A stretch of 64,000 nucleotides of DNA from JAGQRJ01 sp041402045 (GTDB lineage Bacteria > Planctomycetota > J058). A program made the position numbers and the translations under genes. This document shows, one piece after another, positions 27,326 through 35,370 of the stretch. Each line of letters starts with the position of its first letter. Position 1 is the stretch's first letter. Location of the stretch: the NCBI GenBank assembly GCA_041402045.1, contig JAWKSZ010000026.1:1-64000 (forward strand), given 5' to 3'. The notes below the pieces were generated by a model. The model was not told the origin of the DNA. It saw only the letters and a program-made list of their open reading frames with translations, and did no database searches.

Positions 27326-29719
27326 ATGCGCTTGCTCACCCGTCGTCGCCGCGGATCGACCTTCATTCTGGTCCTGATCGTGGCGACCCTGCTCTCCATG
27401 CTCGCCTTCTCGACCGGCGACCTCGCTCGCTACTCGTCCAACGCGTCGTTGGTCGAGCGCGACAAGGTCATGGACACCTACCAGTGCGAGGCTGCGCTCG
27501 AGGCGCTGCGCCTGCAGTTGATCCGGCACTACGAGGGCTCCCAAATGGCGCCTCGGAACTGGCTGCAGGCGGTGCAGGACGACCACAACTACCGCGTCCA
27601 CGGCACGACCCCCTCCTTCGGCACGAACGCGGTCGTCGACTGGACCTCGGTCGCGATCTCGCCCCTGACCCCGCCCCCGGGCTCGGCGGCGGTGGGCGCC
27701 GCGACCTACACCGCGCTCGACGGCGTGCGCGCCTGGATCGACATGGTGAACTTCGAGCAGGGCTGGCTCGAGATCGTGGCCGCGACCGAGGCCGGCACCG
27801 GCGCTCAGTCGGGCGACGACCGCGCCCCGGTCAGCGTGCGCATGCGGCTGAACATTTACCGCAACGCGATCTTCGACCTGGTCATGCTCACCGAGACGAC
27901 CAACTGCATGTTCTGCCACCTGCACATCAACGGCGACATTGGCTCGATCGGCTTCTTCCGCCCGGGCTGGGGCAACGAGAGCGGCGGCGGGCGCAACAGC
28001 GGCAACGGCTCCAGGATCACCGGCAACGTCTACATTGGGGACATTGCGAGCGACGACAGCGACGCCAACTGGTCCAACGACATTCTCGAGGACTTCTCGA
28101 AGGTCAACGGGAACGAGATCGTGGGCAGCCTGTTCGAGAACTACCGCGGGCCCTACCTGCCGGAGGACACGATCGGCAACGACGGGATCCCCGACTTCCC
28201 CAGCTTCGACCCGCAAGAGGCCGAGAACCGGGCCAACAACGGTGGCGGCGGGATCACGGTCAACGGCGGCGGCTTCGGTGGGCTCTACACCCCGGGCACC
28301 CCCGGCATGTGGATCGTGCCCTTCGGCGCCGACTGGGACAACGGCGGCGGCCCGGGCTCGGGCGCGCTGGCCGTGCCGCCGGCGAGCACGAGCGTGATCG
28401 AGGGGAACCTGGTGATCCAGGGCAGCGACGACCCCACGAACCCGATCACGATCGACAAGAACGTGTTCGTGAAGGGCGACGTGATCATCAAGGGCTACGT
28501 CGAGGGTCAGGGCGCGATCTACGCCGGCCGGAACATCTACATTGCCGGCGACATTCACTACAAGGACCTCCCGACCAGCGGCTACCCGCTGCAGGACGAC
28601 CTCGAGGGTCAGCAGGCGGTGGCCGAGAAGGTCTCGGAGCTGCGCCTCGCGGCGCGGAGCAACGTGGTGATCGGCGACTGGACCTACGCCGACGACTCGG
28701 GCAACCCGCAACGGGTGGCCGAGCGCCAGGGCCAGGACTTCATGAAGGCCCAGTTCAACACCAACGCCATTCGCTACTACCAGGCGGCCAACGACGGCTC
28801 GATCGTTTCCAACGAGCTCAAGCAGGACGGCGCGAACTTCCTCAACGACAGCGGCGACGTCATTCCGGTCAGCGAGGTGGTCCGGGTCGACAGCGGCACC
28901 AACTTCGGCAATCACGCCTCGTTCAAGGAGAAGCGCTACGAGGCCATGATGGCCCCCGGCAACCTGGTGCGCTCCGGCTCTAGCGGCTCGGTCGGCAACG
29001 CGAGCTTCGACCCCTGGATCAACCAAAAGGAGTTCCGCGAGGTCCTGGGCCAGGGGCAGTACGACGTCGTCACCTTCCGCGTCCCGGGCACGGGCAACAC
29101 GAGCAAGCGCGCCTTCGAGCTGGGCAGCGACTGGGTCAGCGCCCACGGCACGAACCTCCCCGGCGGTCAGCAGAGCGGCAAGAGCCGCTGGTACGACAAC
29201 GACCTGTTCGGCGACTACGGCATGCTGCTCAACGGCGGGGGCAACGGGAGCACCTGGAAGGCCGCGCTGATCGCCAAGGACCCCAGCAAGAAGGTCACCT
29301 GGACCAAGCAGGTCGAGCATATCGACGCCTTCGTGTTCGCCAACAAGCGGATCGGCGGTAAGAGCGACCTGGGCAACATGACCGTCAACGGCGGCATGGC
29401 GGCGGCGGAGATCGGCGTGCTCGCCCCGGGCTTCCGCCGGAACTTCATTGGCAACGGTGGGCGGGTTTCCGGAAGCGACACCGTTCCGAGCTGGGTGTTC
29501 AACCTCTACAACACGGGGCACCCGACCCACCCCAAGAACGCCTTCGGCGAGAACACCGACAAGACCCGCCTGCACTACGACTATCGCCTGCGCAACGGCG
29601 GGTTCGGCTTCGACTTCCTGGCCAAGACCGGGGACACGGTCAACTACCTGCGCGAGGGCCGCGTCGCCCCGCCCCAGGGCGCGGGTCCGGCGGGCCTGAA
29701 CCTGTTCCCCACCCAGTAG
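27326..29719 (+). CDS. Pilin-like / bactofilin-like repeat protein with CxxCH, paralogue 2
   Basis: At 797 residues it is a close copy of the upstream gene: same pilin-like start (MRLLTRRRRGSTFILVLIV), C194-M-F-C-H, the GNLVIQGS...YVEGQGAIYAGRNIYIAGDI repeat run and the C-terminal YDYRLRNGGFGFDFLAKTGD. Differences cluster in surface-like segments (DLFGDYGMLLNGGGNGST against the first copy's DVLQGGEVGMLIEGGNNNST). The ATG at 27326 with GGAGG upstream is preferred; a longer open frame upstream contains the promoter. It has its own promoter and terminator, so the copies can be expressed separately, perhaps as alternative surface fibre subunits (inference). Confidence 0.85.
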   Translation: MRLLTRRRRGSTFILVLIVATLLSMLAFSTGDLARYSSNASLVERDKVMDTYQCEAALEALRLQLIRHYEGSQMAPRNWLQAVQDDHNYRVHGTTPSFGTNAVVDWTSVAISPLTPPPGSAAVGAATYTALDGVRAWIDMVNFEQGWLEIVAATEAGTGAQSGDDRAPVSVRMRLNIYRNAIFDLVMLTETTNCMFCHLHINGDIGSIGFFRPGWGNESGGGRNSGNGSRITGNVYIGDIASDDSDANWSNDILEDFSKVNGNEIVGSLFENYRGPYLPEDTIGNDGIPDFPSFDPQEAENRANNGGGGITVNGGGFGGLYTPGTPGMWIVPFGADWDNGGGPGSGALAVPPASTSVIEGNLVIQGSDDPTNPITIDKNVFVKGDVIIKGYVEGQGAIYAGRNIYIAGDIHYKDLPTSGYPLQDDLEGQQAVAEKVSELRLAARSNVVIGDWTYADDSGNPQRVAERQGQDFMKAQFNTNAIRYYQAANDGSIVSNELKQDGANFLNDSGDVIPVSEVVRVDSGTNFGNHASFKEKRYEAMMAPGNLVRSGSSGSVGNASFDPWINQKEFREVLGQGQYDVVTFRVPGTGNTSKRAFELGSDWVSAHGTNLPGGQQSGKSRWYDNDLFGDYGMLLNGGGNGSTWKAALIAKDPSKKVTWTKQVEHIDAFVFANKRIGGKSDLGNMTVNGGMAAAEIGVLAPGFRRNFIGNGGRVSGSDTVPSWVFNLYNTGHPTHPKNAFGENTDKTRLHYDYRLRNGGFGFDFLAKTGDTVNYLREGRVAPPQGAGPAGLNLFPTQ

Positions 29720-29741
29720 GGGACGGACCGGGCCTACGCGC

Positions 29742-29770
29742 GCGAGCGGCTGACGCGGTCAGCCGCTCGC
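29742..29770 (+). terminator. Terminator hairpin after paralogue 2
   Basis: The stem is the same 13-bp GCGAGCGGCTGAC / GTCAGCCGCTCGC as after paralogue 1, with a GCG loop. It lies 22 bp past the stop and only 31 bp before paralogue 3. Confidence 0.7.
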
Positions 29771-29801
29771 TGCATGTACGGACACCTTCTATGCTGTCCG
29801 C

Positions 29802-32207
29802 ATGAGGCATGCGCACAGGACGCTTCGTCGCGGCTCGACCCTGATCCTGGTCCTGATCGTCGCGACCTTGCTCTCCTGGATCGCGTTCTCCACCGCCGAC
29901 CTCGCGCGTCACGCGTCGGAGCAGGCCTTCGTCGAGCGCGAGCGGGCCCTCGCGCTCTACCGCGCAGAGGCCGCCGCCGAGGCGCTGCGCCTGCAGGTGA
30001 TTCGACACTTCGAGGTCTCCCAGCTCTCCCCCCGCCGCTGGCTCCAGGCCGTGCAGCAGGACCGGGACTACCGCGTGTTCGGGGTTCCCCCCAACGGAGT
30101 CGCCGCGCCCGTCGACTGGGAGTCCGTGGGGCCCGTCCCCCTGCCGCCGCCTCCCGGCTCTGCGGCGGTGGGGGTCGCGGTCTACCCCAGCCTCCCGGGC
30201 GTGCGGGCCTGGATCGATCAGGTGAGCTACGACCAGGGGTGGATCGAGCTGGTAGCGGGCACGACCCCGGAGGTGGGCGCGACCGCCGCGGACGCCCGCG
30301 CGCCGCTGAGCGTGCACCTGCGCCTGAGCCTCTACCGCAACGCGATCTTCGACCTGGCCATGATCACCGAGACCGTGAACTGCATGTTCTGCCACCTCGA
30401 CGTGCGCGGGGACGTGGGCTCGATCGGCTTCCTGCGCCCGGGGCTGGGCAGCGAGAACGGTCGCGGCCGGCTGACCGGCGCCTCGAGCAGGATCTGGGGC
30501 AACGTCTACGTCGGCGACCGGGCGTCCGACGACAGCGACTTCAACTGGGGTGACGACGTGCTGCGAGACCCGCGGCTGATCAACGGGACCCAGGTCGACG
30601 GCAGCGTGCTCGAGCACTACCGCGGGCCGTACCTCCCCGAGGACACGATCGGGCACGACGGGGTCCCAGATTTTCCCAGCTTCGACCCCGCGCAGATTCG
30701 GCGGCGGGCGGTCAGCGGACAGGGCTCGATCGGGGTCGCCGGCGGGCGCCTGGGGGGGCCGTGCGACGGGACGGAGCCGGGCATGTGGATCGTCCCCCGC
30801 GGCGAGAACTGGGACTCGGGAGGCGGCCCCGGGAGCGGCGCGCGGACCGAGCCCCCCGCGGCGACGAGCGTGATCGAGGGCAACCTCGTGCTCCTCGGGA
30901 GCGAGGACGACTCCCAGCCGATCGAGATCGCGGGCAACGTCTACGTCGAGGGCGACGTGATCCTGCGCGGCTCCGTCCGCGGGCGGGGCGCGCTGTATGC
31001 CGCGCGCAACGTCTACGTGATCGGCGACCTGCGCTACGCCGACGCCCCCACGATCGGGTTCCCGATCGGCCACGACGAGGCGGCGCTGCGCGCGCTGGCA
31101 GACCCCGCGGGAGAGCTGCGGATCGCCGCCCGGGGCTCGGTCGTGATCGGCGACTGGACCTACCTCGACGACCACGGCGAGGTGCGCCGGGTCGCCGAGC
31201 GCCAGGCCCAGGACTACATGTACGCGCAGTTCGACCTGGGGCGCGTGCGCTTCTACCTGGCCACCAACGACGGCTCGCTCGTGTCCGTCGAGCTGCGCCA
31301 GGACCCGAGCACCGGCGGGTTCGTGGACGACCTCGGGCGACCCGTCTCCCCCGAGCGGATCGCGCGGGTCGACGCCTCGTGGATCCGGGGCCGGGTCTCG
31401 CCCTTCGACGCCGCGCGCTACGACGCGGCCCTCGCGCCCGGGAACCTCACGCGCACCGGCGCCCCTGACGGGATCGGCGGGGCCTACTTCGACCCCTGGC
31501 TCGACCAGGAGCACTTCCGTCAGCTGCTCGGGACCAAGCTCTACGACCTGATCACGGTGCGGGTCCCCGGGACCGAGGTCGTCGCCGATCGGATCCACGA
31601 GCTCGGGCCGCTGTGGGTGGCCGAGCACGGCCCGCACCTCCCCGGGAGCCTGGAGCCCGGGAAGACGCGGCTGTTCGACGGGGACCTGCTCCACGAGGGC
31701 GCCGTGGGCCTGCTCCTCTGCGGCGGCCAGAACGACCAGCGCTGGCGCGCGGCCTACATTGCCAAGGACCGCGAGTCGAAGTTCCCCTGGACGACCCAGG
31801 TCGAGCACATAGACGCCTACCTGTTCGCGACCCGGCGGATCGCGGGCAAGAGCGATCGCGGCTGCTTGACGGTCAACGGCGGCATGGCCGCCGCCGAGAT
31901 CGGGGTCCTCGCCCCCGGTTACTACAACGTGTTCATAAAGAACGAGCAGCTCGTCGAGGGCAGCGACCGCGTCCCGCGCTGGGTGTTCGCGTCCTTCCGC
32001 CCCTCGAGCTACGACCACCCCAAGAACGCGTACGGGCACCTGGCCAACAAGTCCCGGATCTACTACGACTACCGCCTGCGCAACGGCGGGTTCGGCTTCG
32101 ACTTCCTGGCCAAGCTGGGCGACGTGCTGCACTACAGCCGCGGGGGGCGGGCCGCGCCGCCGCGGGGCGCGGACCTCGAGGGGCTGAACCTGTTCCCCAG
32201 GGAGTGA
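29802..32207 (+). CDS. Pilin-like / bactofilin-like repeat protein with CxxCH, paralogue 3
   Basis: This 801-residue relative is more diverged than the first two but keeps the whole plan: RRGSTLILVLIVATLLSWIAFS at the start, C194-M-F-C-H in the same position, GNLVLLGSEDD...GNVYVEGDVILRGSVRGRGALYAARNVYVIGDL repeats, TVNGGMAAAEIGVLAPG, and YYDYRLRNGGFGFDFLAKLGD near the end. Exact conservation of the Cys-Cys-His position across all three suggests a working cofactor or metal site rather than chance. The ATG at 29802 lies 82 bp after paralogue 2 and has no strong promoter; it may depend on read-through past the hairpin. The peptidase gene follows after 55 bp. Confidence 0.83.
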   Translation: MRHAHRTLRRGSTLILVLIVATLLSWIAFSTADLARHASEQAFVERERALALYRAEAAAEALRLQVIRHFEVSQLSPRRWLQAVQQDRDYRVFGVPPNGVAAPVDWESVGPVPLPPPPGSAAVGVAVYPSLPGVRAWIDQVSYDQGWIELVAGTTPEVGATAADARAPLSVHLRLSLYRNAIFDLAMITETVNCMFCHLDVRGDVGSIGFLRPGLGSENGRGRLTGASSRIWGNVYVGDRASDDSDFNWGDDVLRDPRLINGTQVDGSVLEHYRGPYLPEDTIGHDGVPDFPSFDPAQIRRRAVSGQGSIGVAGGRLGGPCDGTEPGMWIVPRGENWDSGGGPGSGARTEPPAATSVIEGNLVLLGSEDDSQPIEIAGNVYVEGDVILRGSVRGRGALYAARNVYVIGDLRYADAPTIGFPIGHDEAALRALADPAGELRIAARGSVVIGDWTYLDDHGEVRRVAERQAQDYMYAQFDLGRVRFYLATNDGSLVSVELRQDPSTGGFVDDLGRPVSPERIARVDASWIRGRVSPFDAARYDAALAPGNLTRTGAPDGIGGAYFDPWLDQEHFRQLLGTKLYDLITVRVPGTEVVADRIHELGPLWVAEHGPHLPGSLEPGKTRLFDGDLLHEGAVGLLLCGGQNDQRWRAAYIAKDRESKFPWTTQVEHIDAYLFATRRIAGKSDRGCLTVNGGMAAAEIGVLAPGYYNVFIKNEQLVEGSDRVPRWVFASFRPSSYDHPKNAYGHLANKSRIYYDYRLRNGGFGFDFLAKLGDVLHYSRGGRAAPPRGADLEGLNLFPRE

Positions 32208-32262
32208 GCCCGAGCTGCGTGTCAGCCGGGACGGGACCCCGTATCCTCGACGCGGAGGCACC

Positions 32263-33750
32263 GTGACTCAGCGCCGCTCCCTCGGCCCTGCCGCGCGCAA
32301 GGGCTCCACCTACGCCCTGGGCGTGCTCGCGATCACCGCCTGCGCCTGGACGGCGCGGGGCTGCACCGCGGCCGCGGTGCCGGAGGAGGTCCAGGCCGCG
32401 GCGGCGCGGGTCGAGCCTGGGGCGGCCTACGCCTGGCTGGAGGCTTTCCAGGGCGCGCACCCCCGCCGCGGCACCCCGGCGACCGCCGCCAGCGCGGCCT
32501 ACGTCCAGTCTGCCTTCCGCGCGCTGGGGCTCGCGGACGTGCGGATCGAGGCGCTCCCCTTCCGCGGCGCGACCCTGCGCAACGTGCTCGGGCGCGTCCC
32601 CGGGCGCGACGGGTCCTGCGCCGTGATGCTCTGCGCGCACCACGACGCGGTCCCCCAGGCTCCTGGGGCGATCGACGACGGCGGCGCGCTGGCCGCGCTG
32701 CTCGAGGCCGCCCGCGTCCTGCTCACCGGTCCCCCGCCGCCCTGCGACGTCGTGATCGCGAGCTTCGACGGCGAAGAGCTCGGGCTCCTCGGCGCGAAGG
32801 AGCACCTGGCGGCGCAGGACGAGGCCGCGCGCGGGCGGCTGCGCGCGGCGCTCGCGGTCGAGCTCGTCGGCTGGCGCGAGGACGACCTGGTCGTGCACAC
32901 GATCCCCCACGGCTTCGCCTGGGAGGCTCCCGGGATCAGCCCGGCCTGGGTCCCCGAGAGCGTGCAGACCGGCGGCCGCGAGCTGGGGCTCGCGATCGAG
33001 GTCGGCGACCCCCTGGTCTCGCCCTTCTATCAGGCCACGATCCGCGTGCTCGGCGTGGGCACCGGGAGCGACGCCGGAGCCTTCGCTGAGCGCGGGATCC
33101 CCTCGGCCATGCTCACCGGGAGCTCGCTCACCAACTTCTACGCGGGCTACCACACCCCGACCGACGACCTCTCGCGGGTGGACCCGGCGCGCCTCGACGA
33201 CGCCGCGCGCGCGATCGTGGCCGCCGGGCTCGAGCTCGGGGCGCGGGCCTCCCGCGGCCCTCACGGGGCGCAGGGGGACGCCTACCTCTGCCTGGGGCCG
33301 GTGACCTTCGACCTCGCCGCGCTGATCGCCCTGGCCTGCGCCGCCGCGGGGGTCGCCGCGATCCCGGCCTGGGACCTGCGGCAGGGCGCGCCGCTCCTGG
33401 CCGCGGGTCTCGCGACCCTCGGCCTGGGGACGGTGGCCGTGACCTGCAGCGGCTCGGTGCTCGGGGCCCTGGTGACCGCGCCCCTCGCCGTGACCGCGGG
33501 GGCGGCGGCGCGGCTCGAGCGTGGACGCCGCCTGCTGCTGGGTCTCGGCCTCGTGCCGGGCGCGATCGAGGTCCTGCTCTTGATCGCCGCCGGGTCCATG
33601 TTCGGCTTCCGCTGGCGAGGCGGAGTGCTCGAGACCGGGCTGACGCTGCTGCTGCCCGCGGTCTACCTGCTCGTCGGGCGCGGGCTCCTGCGCGGGGCGG
33701 AGACGGCGGACGGGTCTAGTGGCCCGTCAGGGCTGAGATCCGCAGCGTGA
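32263..33750 (+). CDS. M28-family metallopeptidase with membrane helices
   Basis: The catalytic domain (about residues 40-330) has the M28 zinc ligands: HHDAVPQAPGAIDDGG (His-x-Asp and the bridging Asp), DGEELGLLGA (Glu pair), GSDAGAF (Asp) and YHTPTDD (His). M28 enzymes are co-catalytic zinc aminopeptidases. A short hydrophobic stretch near residue 20 acts as signal anchor and five or so hydrophobic helices occupy about 350-485, so the enzyme is membrane-bound, in the manner of yeast Pff1-like M28 proteins. The GTG at 32263 is the only start that includes the anchor. It follows the pilin-like trio on the same strand; whether it processes them is unknown. Confidence 0.88.
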   Translation: MTQRRSLGPAARKGSTYALGVLAITACAWTARGCTAAAVPEEVQAAAARVEPGAAYAWLEAFQGAHPRRGTPATAASAAYVQSAFRALGLADVRIEALPFRGATLRNVLGRVPGRDGSCAVMLCAHHDAVPQAPGAIDDGGALAALLEAARVLLTGPPPPCDVVIASFDGEELGLLGAKEHLAAQDEAARGRLRAALAVELVGWREDDLVVHTIPHGFAWEAPGISPAWVPESVQTGGRELGLAIEVGDPLVSPFYQATIRVLGVGTGSDAGAFAERGIPSAMLTGSSLTNFYAGYHTPTDDLSRVDPARLDDAARAIVAAGLELGARASRGPHGAQGDAYLCLGPVTFDLAALIALACAAAGVAAIPAWDLRQGAPLLAAGLATLGLGTVAVTCSGSVLGALVTAPLAVTAGAAARLERGRRLLLGLGLVPGAIEVLLLIAAGSMFGFRWRGGVLETGLTLLLPAVYLLVGRGLLRGAETADGSSGPSGLRSAA

Positions 33751-33787
33751 ACGCGGCGCGCAAGCACTCGGAATCGCGCCTCTTCAT

Positions 33788-34516
33788 TTAGGCCGGCTCG
33801 AGCACGAGGGCCGTGGCGTCGTCCTCCCGCGGGTCGGGGGCGAGGGCGAACAGCGCCGGGAGCGCGGCCTCGAAGGACCCCTCCCCCAGCCGCCGCTGAA
33901 GGCCTTCGAGGGCGGCCAGGGTCCCCACCGGGTCCCGGTGGTCGTCGGGCAACAGGCCGTCGCTGAGGAGCGCCAGGCGGCGCACGCCCGTCAAGCTTCG
34001 GACCACGAGCCCGCGAGGGAGCTCCCGGCGGCGCGCGGGACCGAACCACCCCAGCTTCAATCCGAACAGCGCCTCCGCGGGACCCCAGCTCGGGCCGTCC
34101 GTCGTGTGGACCAGGGCGTGGACGCCGTAGCCGCAGGTCGCGACCTGGAGCGCGCCGTCGAGGGACCAGCGGCCGGCGCTGAGGCACAGGGTGTCCGTGG
34201 GCTCCCCCGCGCAGAGCCCTGCGTCGAGGGCGTCGACGAAGGCCTCGAGCGCGCCCCCCGCGGCGAAGCTCGCCCAGGCCTGGCGGGTGACGCCCGCGAG
34301 CCGGCGCCACACCGCGTCACCACGGGCGCCGTGGCCGTGGGCGTCGGCGAGGAAGAAGCTCAGCGCGCCCTCGGCGTCCTCGGCGAGGGCGAACCGATCG
34401 CCGCCGGGGCGCTCGCCGGCGTAGGCCGTGGCTTCCCAGGCGACGCGCCAACGCGGCGTGCGCTCGCGGCCTCGGGGCGGGAGCGCGCTCGAGGACCAGG
34501 GACCGAGGTCGCTCAG
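33788..34516 (-). CDS. PP2C/SpoIIE-like serine phosphatase
   Basis: The PP2C pattern is visible: GGDRFALAED, FFLADAHGHGARGD (metal-binding Asp and the GHG turn), CGYGVHALVH, LALLSDGLLPDD and the terminal DPREDDATALV. These residues hold the Mn/Mg ions of Ser/Thr protein phosphatases. It probably opposes Hanks-type kinases, which this genome encodes. No ATG or GTG occurs before the conserved part within the open frame; a CTG at 34516 overlaps the upstream gene's stop as CTGA, so translational coupling from a CTG is the best guess. A longer frame to 35197 is a shadow of the upstream gene. Confidence 0.75.
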   Translation of the reverse strand: MSDLGPWSSSALPPRGRERTPRWRVAWEATAYAGERPGGDRFALAEDAEGALSFFLADAHGHGARGDAVWRRLAGVTRQAWASFAAGGALEAFVDALDAGLCAGEPTDTLCLSAGRWSLDGALQVATCGYGVHALVHTTDGPSWGPAEALFGLKLGWFGPARRRELPRGLVVRSLTGVRRLALLSDGLLPDDHRDPVGTLAALEGLQRRLGEGSFEAALPALFALAPDPREDDATALVLEPA

Positions 34517-35328
34517 GGCGCGGCGTCCGGGGCGGGCTGCTCGCTGGACGCCTCGTCGTCGGCGACCTCGCCCTCGGCCGGCGCCCCGCGCTGGCGGCGC
34601 GCGGCGTAGGCGGCGCGCGCTCGCGAGGCCGCGCCGCGCAGTCGCGCGCGGGCGGCGCGCCAGCGCTCCTCGCTCTTGGTCGGCGCGCGGAAGGCCAGCA
34701 GGCGGGTTTCGAGGCCCTCGTCGGGGGCCAGGAAGTGCCGCACCTCGTCGAAGTCGGGGACCAGGTCCGGCAAGCCGCAGGCGGCGGCCAGGGCCTCGAG
34801 CCCGGCGGCCGCCTCCGGGATCCGCTCGTAGGCGCTGTGGTCGCGCAGGCGCTCGATCCGCTGCTCGAGCAGGACCTCTGCCAGGCGCTCGCCGTCGACC
34901 AGGTCGCCGAGGGTCGCGGCGAGGGCCGAGGTGTTGCCGCGGGTCGTCGCCAACTCCGCCGCGTCGGGCTCGGGGTCGTCGGGGCCCAGCGCGTAGTCCG
35001 GGCAGGAGTGGTAGCGGTCCTGCAGCTCCCCGTTGGCGGCGAAGGCCTCGTAGCCGAAGGCGGAGTCGTCCACCCGGCTCACGGCGAGTCCCGGGCAGGC
35101 CAGCGCGGAGCACAGCGCGCCGGCCAAGGGCCAGGCGTCTTCCATGTAGACCGAGAGCCAGCGCCCGCGGGGCTCGACGAGGAGGAACCGCGCGCACCCC
35201 GCCCTCGGAGACGAGCCCTCGTCCACGGTGGGCTCGAGGCCCTCAGCCCCCGCGAGCTCGGTCAGCGCTGCGGCGACGCCGTCCGCGTCGGCGGTCAGCA
35301 GGTGCAGGGACCAGGCGCGTTCACTCAT
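34513..35328 (-). CDS. Hypothetical protein, coupled to the phosphatase
   Basis: The 271-residue protein is acidic in the first 200 residues and Arg/Ala-rich after that (RARLRGAASRARAAYAARRQRG), ending in an acidic tail. I recognise no family. The N-terminal third (WSLHLLTADADGVAAALTELAG, RWLSVYMEDAWPLAGALCSAL) looks like a small alpha/beta regulatory domain. The ATG at 35328 is clear. It overlaps the PP2C-like gene downstream and is 42 bp from the repeat-rich membrane protein upstream, so the three may be one transcript with a signalling role. Confidence 0.7.
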   Translation of the reverse strand: MSERAWSLHLLTADADGVAAALTELAGAEGLEPTVDEGSSPRAGCARFLLVEPRGRWLSVYMEDAWPLAGALCSALACPGLAVSRVDDSAFGYEAFAANGELQDRYHSCPDYALGPDDPEPDAAELATTRGNTSALAATLGDLVDGERLAEVLLEQRIERLRDHSAYERIPEAAAGLEALAAACGLPDLVPDFDEVRHFLAPDEGLETRLLAFRAPTKSEERWRAARARLRGAASRARAAYAARRQRGAPAEGEVADDEASSEQPAPDAAP

Positions 35329-35370
35329 GCGGCTCCGCCATGTCTCGCTCCTCGTGCCCCGCGCGCAGGC

